Of a stretch of 64,000 nt of DNA, positions 54,736 through 62,104 are shown in pieces. Within the stretch, counting starts at the first letter, position 1; each line of letters opens with the position of its first letter. The stretch comes from Flavobacterium franklandianum (GTDB lineage Bacteria; Bacteroidota; Bacteroidia; Flavobacteriales; Flavobacteriaceae): positions 1 through 64,000 of the forward strand of contig NZ_VJZR01000001.1 of NCBI RefSeq assembly GCF_007097365.1, given 5' to 3'. Made by a program: the position numbers and the translations under genes. Under the pieces are notes generated by a model. That model searched no databases and was not told where the DNA came from. It saw nothing but the letters and a program-made list of their open reading frames with translations.

Positions 54736-55221
54736 ATGAAACATTATGACAATGCTTGTGCTCTGTATTCGAGCAAATTAAGAATAAAGTGTTTGCCTTT
54801 GACCTCTTGGGAATTTAGGAATCACTCTTTCTCTGATGCTATTTTATTTGGTAGAATACAATCAAACTGGAATACAAAACAAGATTATCTAAAACAATCT
54901 CAAAAAGAAAACAGAGAACTTATCGTTACAGATAAAAATTTTAGAATTGTGTTTGCAACAAATACTATTTCTAAAATAAGCGGCTACAGGCTAAAGGAAA
55001 TATTGGGGAAATCTCCAAGAATGTTTCAAGGCGAAGCTACTTCTAAAGACACCCAACAAAAAATAAAAACAGCATTAACCGAGTTAAAACCATTCAAAGA
55101 AGTCATTTTAAACTATCGAAAAAATGGCAATTCCTATTGGTGCGAAATTGAGGCCTATCCAATGTTTGATAAAAATGGTACATTCTTAAACTATATTGCT
55201 TTAGAAAAAATCGCATCTTAA
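54736..55221 (+). CDS. Stand-alone PAS domain protein
   Basis: 161 aa. The first 55 residues are not recognised; residues about 55-158 form one PAS domain with IVTDKNFRIVFATNTISKISGY, LGKSPRMFQGEATS and EIEAYPMFDKNG. The position where LOV photosensors have the flavin Cys is Pro here (KSPRMFQG), so it is not a LOV domain. There is no kinase, HTH or GGDEF domain, so it must act through a partner or sense a ligand. It lies between an iron receptor and a FeoB-associated gene, suggesting an iron or redox link. Confidence 0.85.
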   Translation: MKHYDNACALYSSKLRIKCLPLTSWEFRNHSFSDAILFGRIQSNWNTKQDYLKQSQKENRELIVTDKNFRIVFATNTISKISGYRLKEILGKSPRMFQGEATSKDTQQKIKTALTELKPFKEVILNYRKNGNSYWCEIEAYPMFDKNGTFLNYIALEKIAS

Positions 55222-55234
55222 ACAATCTTAAATT

Positions 55235-55360
55235 ATGAATTTTCAAGAAATTTTAACATATGTAACCCTGGTAATCGCAGTTGTTTTTTTGGTTCGAAAA
55301 TTCTTTTTCAAAAAGAAAAAAACCGATAAAAACTGTGGTGAGGATTGCAATTGTCAGTAG
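55235..55360 (+). CDS. FeoB-associated Cys-rich membrane protein (41 aa)
   Basis: 41 aa, ATG at 55235. One TM helix (VTLVIAVVFLVRKFF near 10-24) is followed by a Lys patch and the Cys tail NCGEDCNCQ. This is the layout of the FeoB-associated Cys-rich family, thought to help Fe2+ uptake. It starts 13 nt after the PAS gene, so the two are probably one operon. Its end overlaps the 3' end of the opposing dtxR-type gene by 7 bp. It is below the length at which many callers report genes. Confidence 0.85.
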   Translation: MNFQEILTYVTLVIAVVFLVRKFFFKKKKTDKNCGEDCNCQ

Positions 55361-56013
55361 CCCACTTTCACATAAAGATTATTGGCTATTTTATTCGAAA
55401 TTGTTAATTCTTTTACCTCGTTTACCACAATTTTAGTAGATAAATCAAAGCTTTCTTTAGAAATAATTTCGATTTTTGAACCCAAAGAAATGGCTTGTTT
55501 GTCTAAATATTTCAAAAATTCGGCGGAAGAATCTTTTACTCCTACACAAATTCCTGTTTGATTTATCGCTAAATCCGAAAGTAATTGTTTGTCCATTTTG
55601 ACCATTCTTCCTTGAGCATCTGGAATAGGATCGCCGTGTGGATCTTCGGTGGGATTACCCAGAAAATCATCTAGTTTGTTGATGAGTTGCTCAGACTTGA
55701 TGTGTTCCAATTGTTCGGCAATATCGTGAACCTCATCCCAAGCAAAATTTAATTTATTGACCAAAAAAACTTCCCACAAACGGTGTTTTCGCACGATCAT
55801 TTTGGCAGAAAGTCGCCCTTTGTCCGTCAAGGAAACACCTTGGTATTTTTTATAATTCACCAAATCTTTTTCGGCCAATTTCTTCAACATATCGGTTACT
55901 GAGGAAGCCTTAGTTTCCATAGTTTCTGCAATGGCATTCGTACTCACCTCGGCATCAGTTACAGTGGTAAGATGATAAATCGCTTTTAAATAATTCTCTT
56001 CTGAAAAAGTCAT
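55354..56013 (-). CDS. DtxR-family metal-dependent transcriptional regulator
   Basis: 219 aa. N-terminal winged HTH (about 1-65) with SEENYLKAIYHL and ETKASSVTDMLKKL recognition helix, a metal-binding dimerization domain (about 66-140) with HRLWEVFLV and EHIKSEQLINKLDDFLGNPTEDPHG, and a C-terminal SH3/FeoA-like domain (about 150-219). It may use Mn2+ or Fe2+ as corepressor. It sits between iron uptake genes and the Nramp-UspA gene and is the obvious candidate regulator of the region. A 14-bp tandem repeat lies just upstream. Confidence 0.93.
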   Translation of the reverse strand: MTFSEENYLKAIYHLTTVTDAEVSTNAIAETMETKASSVTDMLKKLAEKDLVNYKKYQGVSLTDKGRLSAKMIVRKHRLWEVFLVNKLNFAWDEVHDIAEQLEHIKSEQLINKLDDFLGNPTEDPHGDPIPDAQGRMVKMDKQLLSDLAINQTGICVGVKDSSAEFLKYLDKQAISLGSKIEIISKESFDLSTKIVVNEVKELTISNKIANNLYVKVGY

Positions 56014-56025
56014 TTGGAGGTTAGA

Positions 56026-56081
56026 GGTTAGAAGTTAGAGGTTAGAAGTTAGAGGTTAGAAGTTAGAGGTAAGAGGTAAAA
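56026..56081. repeat. 14-bp tandem repeat upstream of the DtxR gene
   Basis: Three exact copies of GGTTAGAAGTTAGA (56026-56039, 56040-56053, 56054-56067) and a degenerate fourth (56068-56081). The array starts 12 nt upstream of the regulator's start codon, in its leader, so copy number could affect translation or mRNA stability. Confidence 0.9.
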
Positions 56082-56141
56082 AGTAATACTTTACCAATGA
56101 ATAGGTCTTACTACTTGATACTTTAATCTTAATACTTTCTG

Positions 56142-58013
56142 CTAATTTTTTACAATAAACAAAGGTATCGAAATCTTGTGTCTTAATTTATCTACGGTTG
56201 TGCCAAAAATTAAATCTTTGAAACCAGTGTGACCATGGGTTCCCATTACCAAAACATCAAAACTTCCCTTGTTGATGATTTCTGGAATCACATTATTAGG
56301 CTTACCATAACCTAATTTTGTTTTTACCTTAAACCCTTTCTGCGAAAGCATTTCCCTGTATTCTGCCAATAATTTAGCATCAATTAGGGTTTCTTGATCT
56401 TCAATATTTTTACCGTAAACCATTGCTCCTACAGTTTCTACAACGTGAATCAAGGTGTATTTTGCTTCCAAACCGCCTAGCTCGAAAGCGCTGTTTATAG
56501 CAACCTCATCGGCCGAAGAGAAATCTACAGTTATGGCAATTCGCTTGGTATTATAAGTGCCAATTTTAGAGAATTGAAGGTCTAAATTGTGAGGAGTATG
56601 ATTTAGAAATTCATGTTTTGCTTTGGTTATAAACGGTTTAAAAACGATAAATAATAACAAAATCAAGAATCCAAAAGCTAAAGGAACTACCGTAAGCCAG
56701 AGAATGATTGGGTTTTCTGAGGTTTCAAGCCAACCTAAAATTTCATTATATACTAATTTCACATTCAGCGAAACTATAATCAAAGCTACAATCCAAGAAC
56801 CAATTTGAGTTAACTTACTAATATGAAAACCCTTCATTTTAGACTTGTCGCTCACGAAATGTATCAACGGAATAATGGCAAATCCTAATTGCAAACTCAA
56901 AATAACCTGACTCAAAATCAAAAGTTTTCCGGTCACGCTTTCGCCAAAAATAGAAATAACAATTACTGCAGGAACAATCGCGATTAACCTAGTTACAATT
57001 CTTCGCACCCAGGGTTGAATTCTTAAATTGAGATAGCCTTCCATAACAATTTGTCCAGCCAAAGTCCCTGTGATTGTTGAACTTTGCCCTGCTGCAATCA
57101 ATGCAACGGCAAACAAAATGGGCGCCCATTTCGTGCCTAGAATTGGAGCCAAAAACTGATGCGCATCCTGTATTTCGGCAACTTCAAACATTCCGTTTTT
57201 ATAGAATGTGGCTGCCGCCAAAATCAAAATAGCTGCATTTACAAAGAAAGCCAAGTTCAGGGCAATTGTACTATCGATTAAATTGTATTTCAAAGCTTGC
57301 TTAATTCCGGCAACACTTCTGTCGAATTTTCGAGTTTGCACCAGTGAAGAATGCAGGTATAAATTGTGTGGCATAACCGTGGCTCCAATAATTCCTATTG
57401 CGATATATAGTGCAGCCGAATTGGGCATTGAAGGGATTAAACCATACATCACTTTGCCCATTTCTGGTTGCGCAAAAATCATTTGAAAAATAAAGGAAAT
57501 TCCAATAATTGCAACCAATACAATAATAAAAGCTTCCATTTTTCGGATGCCTTTGTTAATTAGAAAAAGCAATAAAAAGGTATCTAAAACGGTAATCCAA
57601 ACAGCAGTAATCAGCGGGATATCAAATAATAAATTGATCCCGATAGCCATTCCTAGTACTTCGGCAAGATCACAAGCGGCAATGGCTACTTCGGCAAGAA
57701 AATAAAGAATGTAATTAATCGGTTTCGAATAGGTTTCTCGTGAAGCTTGTGCCAAATCGCGTTGCGTCACAATCCCTAATCTGGCACTCAAACTTTGCAA
57801 AAGCAAAGCCATCATATTACTCATTAGTAAAACCCAAAGTAAAGCATATCCAAACTGACTTCCGCCAGCTATATCCGTGGCCCAATTTCCAGGATCCATA
57901 TACCCCACGCTTATCAAATAAGCAGGTCCAAAAAAGGCAAGAATTTTTCTAAAAGTCGAGGTTTTATTTTGTGTAGCTACCGATTGGTTTACTTCTTCTA
58001 AAGATTTGCTCAT
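56142..58013 (-). CDS. mntH: Nramp metal transporter fused to a UspA domain
   Basis: 623 aa. The Nramp part (about 1-460) has about 11 TM helices, with the metal-binding DPGNWATDIAGG near 41-52 and MPHNLYLHS near 215-223, so Mn2+ or Fe2+ import driven by protons is likely. A cytoplasmic C-terminal UspA domain (about 480-623) has the nucleotide-binding pattern G-2x-G-9x-G-T in MGTHGHTGFKDLIFGTT, an ATP-binding type. The fusion may couple metal uptake to energy or stress state. It is transcribed away from the second TonB receptor. Confidence 0.93.
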   Translation of the reverse strand: MSKSLEEVNQSVATQNKTSTFRKILAFFGPAYLISVGYMDPGNWATDIAGGSQFGYALLWVLLMSNMMALLLQSLSARLGIVTQRDLAQASRETYSKPINYILYFLAEVAIAACDLAEVLGMAIGINLLFDIPLITAVWITVLDTFLLLFLINKGIRKMEAFIIVLVAIIGISFIFQMIFAQPEMGKVMYGLIPSMPNSAALYIAIGIIGATVMPHNLYLHSSLVQTRKFDRSVAGIKQALKYNLIDSTIALNLAFFVNAAILILAAATFYKNGMFEVAEIQDAHQFLAPILGTKWAPILFAVALIAAGQSSTITGTLAGQIVMEGYLNLRIQPWVRRIVTRLIAIVPAVIVISIFGESVTGKLLILSQVILSLQLGFAIIPLIHFVSDKSKMKGFHISKLTQIGSWIVALIIVSLNVKLVYNEILGWLETSENPIILWLTVVPLAFGFLILLLFIVFKPFITKAKHEFLNHTPHNLDLQFSKIGTYNTKRIAITVDFSSADEVAINSAFELGGLEAKYTLIHVVETVGAMVYGKNIEDQETLIDAKLLAEYREMLSQKGFKVKTKLGYGKPNNVIPEIINKGSFDVLVMGTHGHTGFKDLIFGTTVDKLRHKISIPLFIVKN

Positions 58014-58035
58014 AGCCGAAATTGAATTATTAAGA

Positions 58036-58043
58036 CAAATATA
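58036..58043 (-). promoter_or_regulatory. -7 element for the Nramp-UspA gene
   Basis: Minus strand TATATTTG fits TAnnTTTG. It is directly followed by TCTTAA, similar to the TCTAAA half-site at the opposing promoter. The start codon is 22 nt downstream. Confidence 0.55.
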
Positions 58044-58054
58044 TACAAAAAAAT

Positions 58055-58092
58055 TTTGTTTGAGTAATTATTTTTTTAGATTTGTCTAAAAA
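58055..58092 (+). promoter_or_regulatory. Receptor promoter overlapped by a perfect palindromic operator
   Basis: TTTG (58055-58058), an 18-nt spacer and TAGATTTG (58077-58084) form a good promoter. The palindrome TTTTTAGA-TTTG-TCTAAAAA (58073-58092) has perfect 8-bp arms and overlaps the -7 element. It ends 13 nt before the receptor ATG and lies about 60 nt upstream of the Nramp start. A DtxR-type repressor bound here would block the promoter. This is inference from location and symmetry. Confidence 0.75.
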
Positions 58093-58105
58093 TTAATTTA
58101 CCCAA

Positions 58106-60382
58106 ATGAAATATTTATTTTTATTATTAACAATATTCGCTTTTAGTACTCTATTTTCGCAGAATACGGCTTCTATATCTGGCAGAATTACTGTTGAAAA
58201 TAAGGAAATGCAACAAGCAACTATTGAAATACTAAAAACCAAGTACAAAACCCAAACCGATAGTTTAGGGATTTATAAAATAGACAATATTCCTGCGGGA
58301 AATTATAAATTTCAGATTTCATCTCTTGGCCTGAAAACCATATCCAAAAACATTATTCTAAAAGAAAAGGAGAATGTTATTCTTGATTTTGAATTAAAAG
58401 ACAATGAAAACGAACTCAATGAAGTCGTGGTATCGGGAACCTTAAAGGCCGTAAAACGACTAGAAAGCACCGTTCCAGTTGAAGTGTATTCGCCTGTATT
58501 TTTCAAAAAAAACCCAACAGCCAGTATTTATGAAGCTTTGCAAAACGTCAACGGAGTACGACCTCAGCTCAACTGTGGCGTTTGCAACACGGGCGACATT
58601 CACATCAACGGACTCGAAGGACCTTATACTTCAGTGCTAATTGACGGAATGCCAATTGTGAGTAGCTTATCGACCGTTTATGGATTGTCTGGAATTCCAA
58701 ATTCGTTGGTGGAACGCATCGAAATCGTGAAAGGTCCCGCTTCTTCTTTGTATGGAAGTGAAGCCGTGGGCGGATTAATCAATATTATTACCAAAAATCC
58801 AAGCAATGCTCCCCTGTTTTCTGCCGATGTATTTACCACTTCTTGGCTAGAAACCAATGTCGATTTAGGGGCTAAATTTAATATCGGCAAAAAAACTACT
58901 TCGCTTTTAGGACTAAATTATTTCAATTACGATCAAACCATTGACAATGATACCGATGGATTTACAGATGTAACATCACAAAACAGAATTTCGGTTTTTA
59001 ACAAATGGAATTTCACGCGACAACAAAATCGATTATTCACGGTTGCCGTTCGAGGGATGTATGAAGATCGTTGGGGTGGCGATGTGCGTTGGGAGAAAAA
59101 ATACCGTGGTGGCGATGAAATTTATGGCGAAAGTATTTATACTAAAAGAGGCGAATTGTTAGGGAGTTATCAATTGCCCTCAACCGAAAAACTAATGCTG
59201 TCTTTTTCTGGAACGATGCATTTTCAGGACAGTCGCTACGGAACAACTTCCTACATTGCCAATCAAAAAATTGGATTTCTGCAACTCACTTGGGACAAGA
59301 AAATAGGAAAAAATGATTTGCTGACCGGAATTGCTTCTCGTTATACGTATTACGATGACAACACGCCATCTACCACAATTTTAAACGAAAACAATCCCGA
59401 AAAAACTTGGCTTCCTGGGATTTTTGTTCAGGACGAAATTACTTTTAGCGAAAAACACAAAGTGCTTTTAGGCCTTCGATACGATTACAATTCCATTCAC
59501 GGGAATATTTTAACTCCAAGATTTGCCTATAAATGGAAAATTAATGATGATAATATTTTGCGTTTCAATGCTGGAACAGGTTTTAGAGTAGTCAATTTGT
59601 TTACCGAAGACCACGCCGCTTTAACAGGTTCGCGCGAAGTGGTAATTGCCAACAATCTAGATCCGGAAAAATCAGTAAATACCAATTTGAATTACATCAA
59701 GAAAATATACTTTCCGAACGGTACTTTTTTAGGGATTGAAACCACTGCGTTTTACACCCGATTTAGCAACAAGATTGTTTCCGATTACGAAACCGATCCC
59801 AACAAAATCATTTACAACAACATCGATGGTTATGCTTTGAGCCAAGGGATTAGCTTTAATGCCGACATTAATTTTACCAATGGATTAAAATTCATACTAG
59901 GCGCTACCTATATGGATGTTTCCAATGTAGAAAATGGCATCAAAACACGACCTTATTTGACCGAAAATTTCACAGGAACTTGGACGGCTTCGTATAAAAT
60001 CAATCCAATTAAGTTAGCCATAGACTACACAGGAAATGTATACAGTCCGATGAAACTACCGTTGTTAAGCGATACTGATCCGAGAAATCCGAATTCGCCT
60101 TGGTACAGTTTACAAAACATTCAATTTAGTTATTCAGGCTGGAAAAACTTTGAATTGTATGCTGGAATAAAAAACCTGCTCAACTTTACTCCAAAACGAA
60201 ACAATCCGTTCCTAATTTCCAGAACCGAAGATCCTTTTGACAAAAATGTACAATACGATTCGAACGGAAAAGTATTGGTAACACCTGACAATCCTTATGG
60301 TTTAACATTTGACACGACTTATGTTTACGGCCCTAATCAAGGGATTAGAGGATTTTTTGGATTGCGATATAATTTGTTTTAA
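58106..60382 (+). CDS. TonB-dependent receptor with N-terminal CarboxypepD-reg-like domain
   Basis: 758-aa outer membrane receptor. A signal peptide ends near LFSQ; residues about 22-105 form a beta-sandwich (SISGRITVENKEM...). The plug domain (about 120-235) has LQNVNGVRPQ, a CGVC pair near 156-159, and DIHINGLEGPYTSVLIDGMP. A 22-strand barrel follows and ends in an aromatic strand with FGLRYNLF. The ligand is unknown. Its promoter carries the metal-type operator. A periplasmic thioredoxin gene follows after 48 nt, perhaps for the Cys pair. Confidence 0.93.
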   Translation: MKYLFLLLTIFAFSTLFSQNTASISGRITVENKEMQQATIEILKTKYKTQTDSLGIYKIDNIPAGNYKFQISSLGLKTISKNIILKEKENVILDFELKDNENELNEVVVSGTLKAVKRLESTVPVEVYSPVFFKKNPTASIYEALQNVNGVRPQLNCGVCNTGDIHINGLEGPYTSVLIDGMPIVSSLSTVYGLSGIPNSLVERIEIVKGPASSLYGSEAVGGLINIITKNPSNAPLFSADVFTTSWLETNVDLGAKFNIGKKTTSLLGLNYFNYDQTIDNDTDGFTDVTSQNRISVFNKWNFTRQQNRLFTVAVRGMYEDRWGGDVRWEKKYRGGDEIYGESIYTKRGELLGSYQLPSTEKLMLSFSGTMHFQDSRYGTTSYIANQKIGFLQLTWDKKIGKNDLLTGIASRYTYYDDNTPSTTILNENNPEKTWLPGIFVQDEITFSEKHKVLLGLRYDYNSIHGNILTPRFAYKWKINDDNILRFNAGTGFRVVNLFTEDHAALTGSREVVIANNLDPEKSVNTNLNYIKKIYFPNGTFLGIETTAFYTRFSNKIVSDYETDPNKIIYNNIDGYALSQGISFNADINFTNGLKFILGATYMDVSNVENGIKTRPYLTENFTGTWTASYKINPIKLAIDYTGNVYSPMKLPLLSDTDPRNPNSPWYSLQNIQFSYSGWKNFELYAGIKNLLNFTPKRNNPFLISRTEDPFDKNVQYDSNGKVLVTPDNPYGLTFDTTYVYGPNQGIRGFFGLRYNLF

Positions 60383-60430
60383 AAAATTTTATACTTGCTC
60401 GTCAGTTCGAGTAATATTGATTTATTTTAG

Positions 60431-60895
60431 ATGAAAACATGGTTTTACATACTACTAATTTTCTTTTGGGCCATTCCATCTGGTTTTGCCCAATTGAAAA
60501 CGTATTCTTTTGAAGAAGTCGAAAAATTATCGAAAGAAAACCCCAAACCATTTGTGGTTTTTATTCATACTTCTTGGTGCAACTACTGTAAGATGATGGA
60601 AAATTCCACTTTCAAAAACCCAGAAATAATTACCTTTTTAAACGATAATTTTTACTTTATTTCATTCGATGCCGAAAGTAAAAAAGACATTCATTTTAAT
60701 AATCATACATTCCAGTTCAAGCCAAAAGGACAAAATACAGGTATTCACGAACTCGCCACAGCATTAGCTACCATAAATTCTCAAGTGGTTTATCCAACAG
60801 TTACTGTTTTAGAATCTGATTTTTCGATTGTATTCCAAAAGCATTCTTTTTTAAGTAGTAAAGAGTTGCTTGTTATTTTAGAAAAAACAAAATAA
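60431..60895 (+). CDS. Periplasmic thioredoxin-fold protein
   Basis: 154 aa with a signal peptide ending near GFAQ and a thioredoxin-like fold. The redox motif is HTSWCNYCKMM near 43-53 (CxxC). The later VYPTVTVLE segment holds the cis-Pro. It resembles the DUF255/thioredoxin_7 group of periplasmic disulfide reductases. It lies 48 nt after the receptor gene, so it is probably its operon partner. Confidence 0.88.
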   Translation: MKTWFYILLIFFWAIPSGFAQLKTYSFEEVEKLSKENPKPFVVFIHTSWCNYCKMMENSTFKNPEIITFLNDNFYFISFDAESKKDIHFNNHTFQFKPKGQNTGIHELATALATINSQVVYPTVTVLESDFSIVFQKHSFLSSKELLVILEKTK

Positions 60896-60994
60896 AGAGT
60901 TACTTTTTGGAAATATTTTCTACATCGAAAAACCATCTTATCAAACTATAACAAAACTTTATAATTCAAACTTACAACTTGATTTGAATCTTTG

Positions 60995-61002
60995 TAACTT
61001 TG
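60995..61002 (+). promoter_or_regulatory. -7 element for the bacilliredoxin gene
   Basis: TAACTTTG fits TAnnTTTG, 34 nt before the ATG at 61037. Confidence 0.5.
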
Positions 61003-61036
61003 CAACTTTCAAACAATAATCTTAAAATATAAAAAT

Positions 61037-61447
61037 ATGTATCCAGAAGAAATGGTATTACCAATGCAAGCTGAATTGACATCAGTTGGTTTTCAAGATT
61101 TACATAGTGCCGGAGCGGTTGATGCTGCAATAAATGCAGAAGGAACAACATTAGTAGTTGTAAATTCTGTTTGCGGTTGTGCTGCTAGAAATGCACGTCC
61201 AGGATCGGCAATGAGTTTAGACAATGCTAAAAAACCAGATCATTTAATCACTGTTTTTGCAGGAGTAGACAAAGAAGCGGTTGATGCTGCAAGACAACAT
61301 ATGTTTCCTTTTCCTCCATCTTCGCCAAGTATTGCTTTGTTCAAAGACGGTGAATTAGTTCATATGTTAGAGCGCCACCACATCGAAGGTCGTCCAGCTG
61401 AATTAATTGCTGACAACTTGAAAGACGCTTTCAACGAGTTTTGCTAA
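61037..61447 (+). CDS. BrxA/BrxB family bacilliredoxin
   Basis: 136 aa thioredoxin-fold oxidoreductase that removes bacillithiol from S-bacillithiolated proteins. The active site is VNSVCGCAARNARPG near 43-57, with the CGC motif characteristic of the YphP/YqiW group. Start MYPEEMVLPM is typical. Presence here and a YfiT-like S-transferase at 41.7 kb both point to bacillithiol as the low-molecular-weight thiol. It has its own promoter and terminator. Confidence 0.95.
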   Translation: MYPEEMVLPMQAELTSVGFQDLHSAGAVDAAINAEGTTLVVVNSVCGCAARNARPGSAMSLDNAKKPDHLITVFAGVDKEAVDAARQHMFPFPPSSPSIALFKDGELVHMLERHHIEGRPAELIADNLKDAFNEFC

Positions 61448-61470
61448 TATTTTTTTAGAAAAAGTTAACC

Positions 61471-61497
61471 TAAAGCACTATTAATTTAGTGCTTTTT
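61471..61497 (+). terminator. Rho-independent terminator after the bacilliredoxin
   Basis: AAAGCACTA / TAGTGCTTT 9-bp stem with 6-nt loop and T tail. Confidence 0.9.
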
Positions 61498-61593
61498 GCT
61501 TTTTATAAAATTATAAATCATTGTGCGTTTGCTCTTTTGTGATAATTTTTTTTTAACTTTACAGTATTACAAACAACTCTTATTGTCCTAATT

Positions 61594-61980
61594 ATGAAGT
61601 GGTTTTTTAAAATATTGGTGCTTTCAATCCTGTTACAAAGTTTTCAATGTACTGACACAAATGACTCATCTGAAAATATAACTTCAGCACAATTAGAAAC
61701 CAAAAAGCTAGAAATTCAAAATTACATCAACAGTTTTAGCTGTTCAGAAAGTGGCGGTTGCAATTATATTGCCTTTGGATCAAAACCTTGTGGAGGTCCT
61801 AGAACTTATTTGGTTTTTTCAAATAGTGTCAACCTGAATCATCTACAAGATTTGGTAACAAAATACAACGAAATAGACAATTTGCACAATATTCAAACGA
61901 ATGCAATTTCAGATTGTTCAGTTCCTTTGCCGCCAAACGAAATCAGATGTGTCAATGGAATTTGTACTATCATAAATTAA
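61594..61980 (+). CDS. Small Cys-containing lipoprotein
   Basis: 128 aa, not recognised. The signal sequence ends with a lipobox-like LQSFQC near 14-19, so it is likely lipidated. The mature part has six further Cys (e.g. FSCSESGGCNY and CVNGICTI), suggesting disulfides in the cell envelope. It has its own terminator. Confidence 0.75.
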   Translation: MKWFFKILVLSILLQSFQCTDTNDSSENITSAQLETKKLEIQNYINSFSCSESGGCNYIAFGSKPCGGPRTYLVFSNSVNLNHLQDLVTKYNEIDNLHNIQTNAISDCSVPLPPNEIRCVNGICTIIN

Positions 61981-62000
61981 ACTCCTTATACAAATGCCAT

Positions 62001-62027
62001 AAAACCACGTTCGTTCGTGGTTTTTGT
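62001..62027 (+). terminator. Rho-independent terminator after the small lipoprotein
   Basis: AAAACCACG / CGTGGTTTT stem with 6-nt loop followed by TGTTTTT. Confidence 0.85.
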
Positions 62028-62104
62028 TTTTAATAAACCTTGTGGCTTTGCGGTAAACATTCTACCTTTGCGCAACTATTTTTCTCAACTTAATTGTTTA
62101 TAGC

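Noticed and set aside
54736..55221. PAS protein as a LOV photoreceptor
   Set aside because: The flavin-reactive Cys of the NCRFLQ-type motif is Pro here (SPRMFQG).
56026..56081. Regular repeats as a CRISPR array
   Set aside because: The 14-bp units are head to tail without unique spacers and there are no cas genes.
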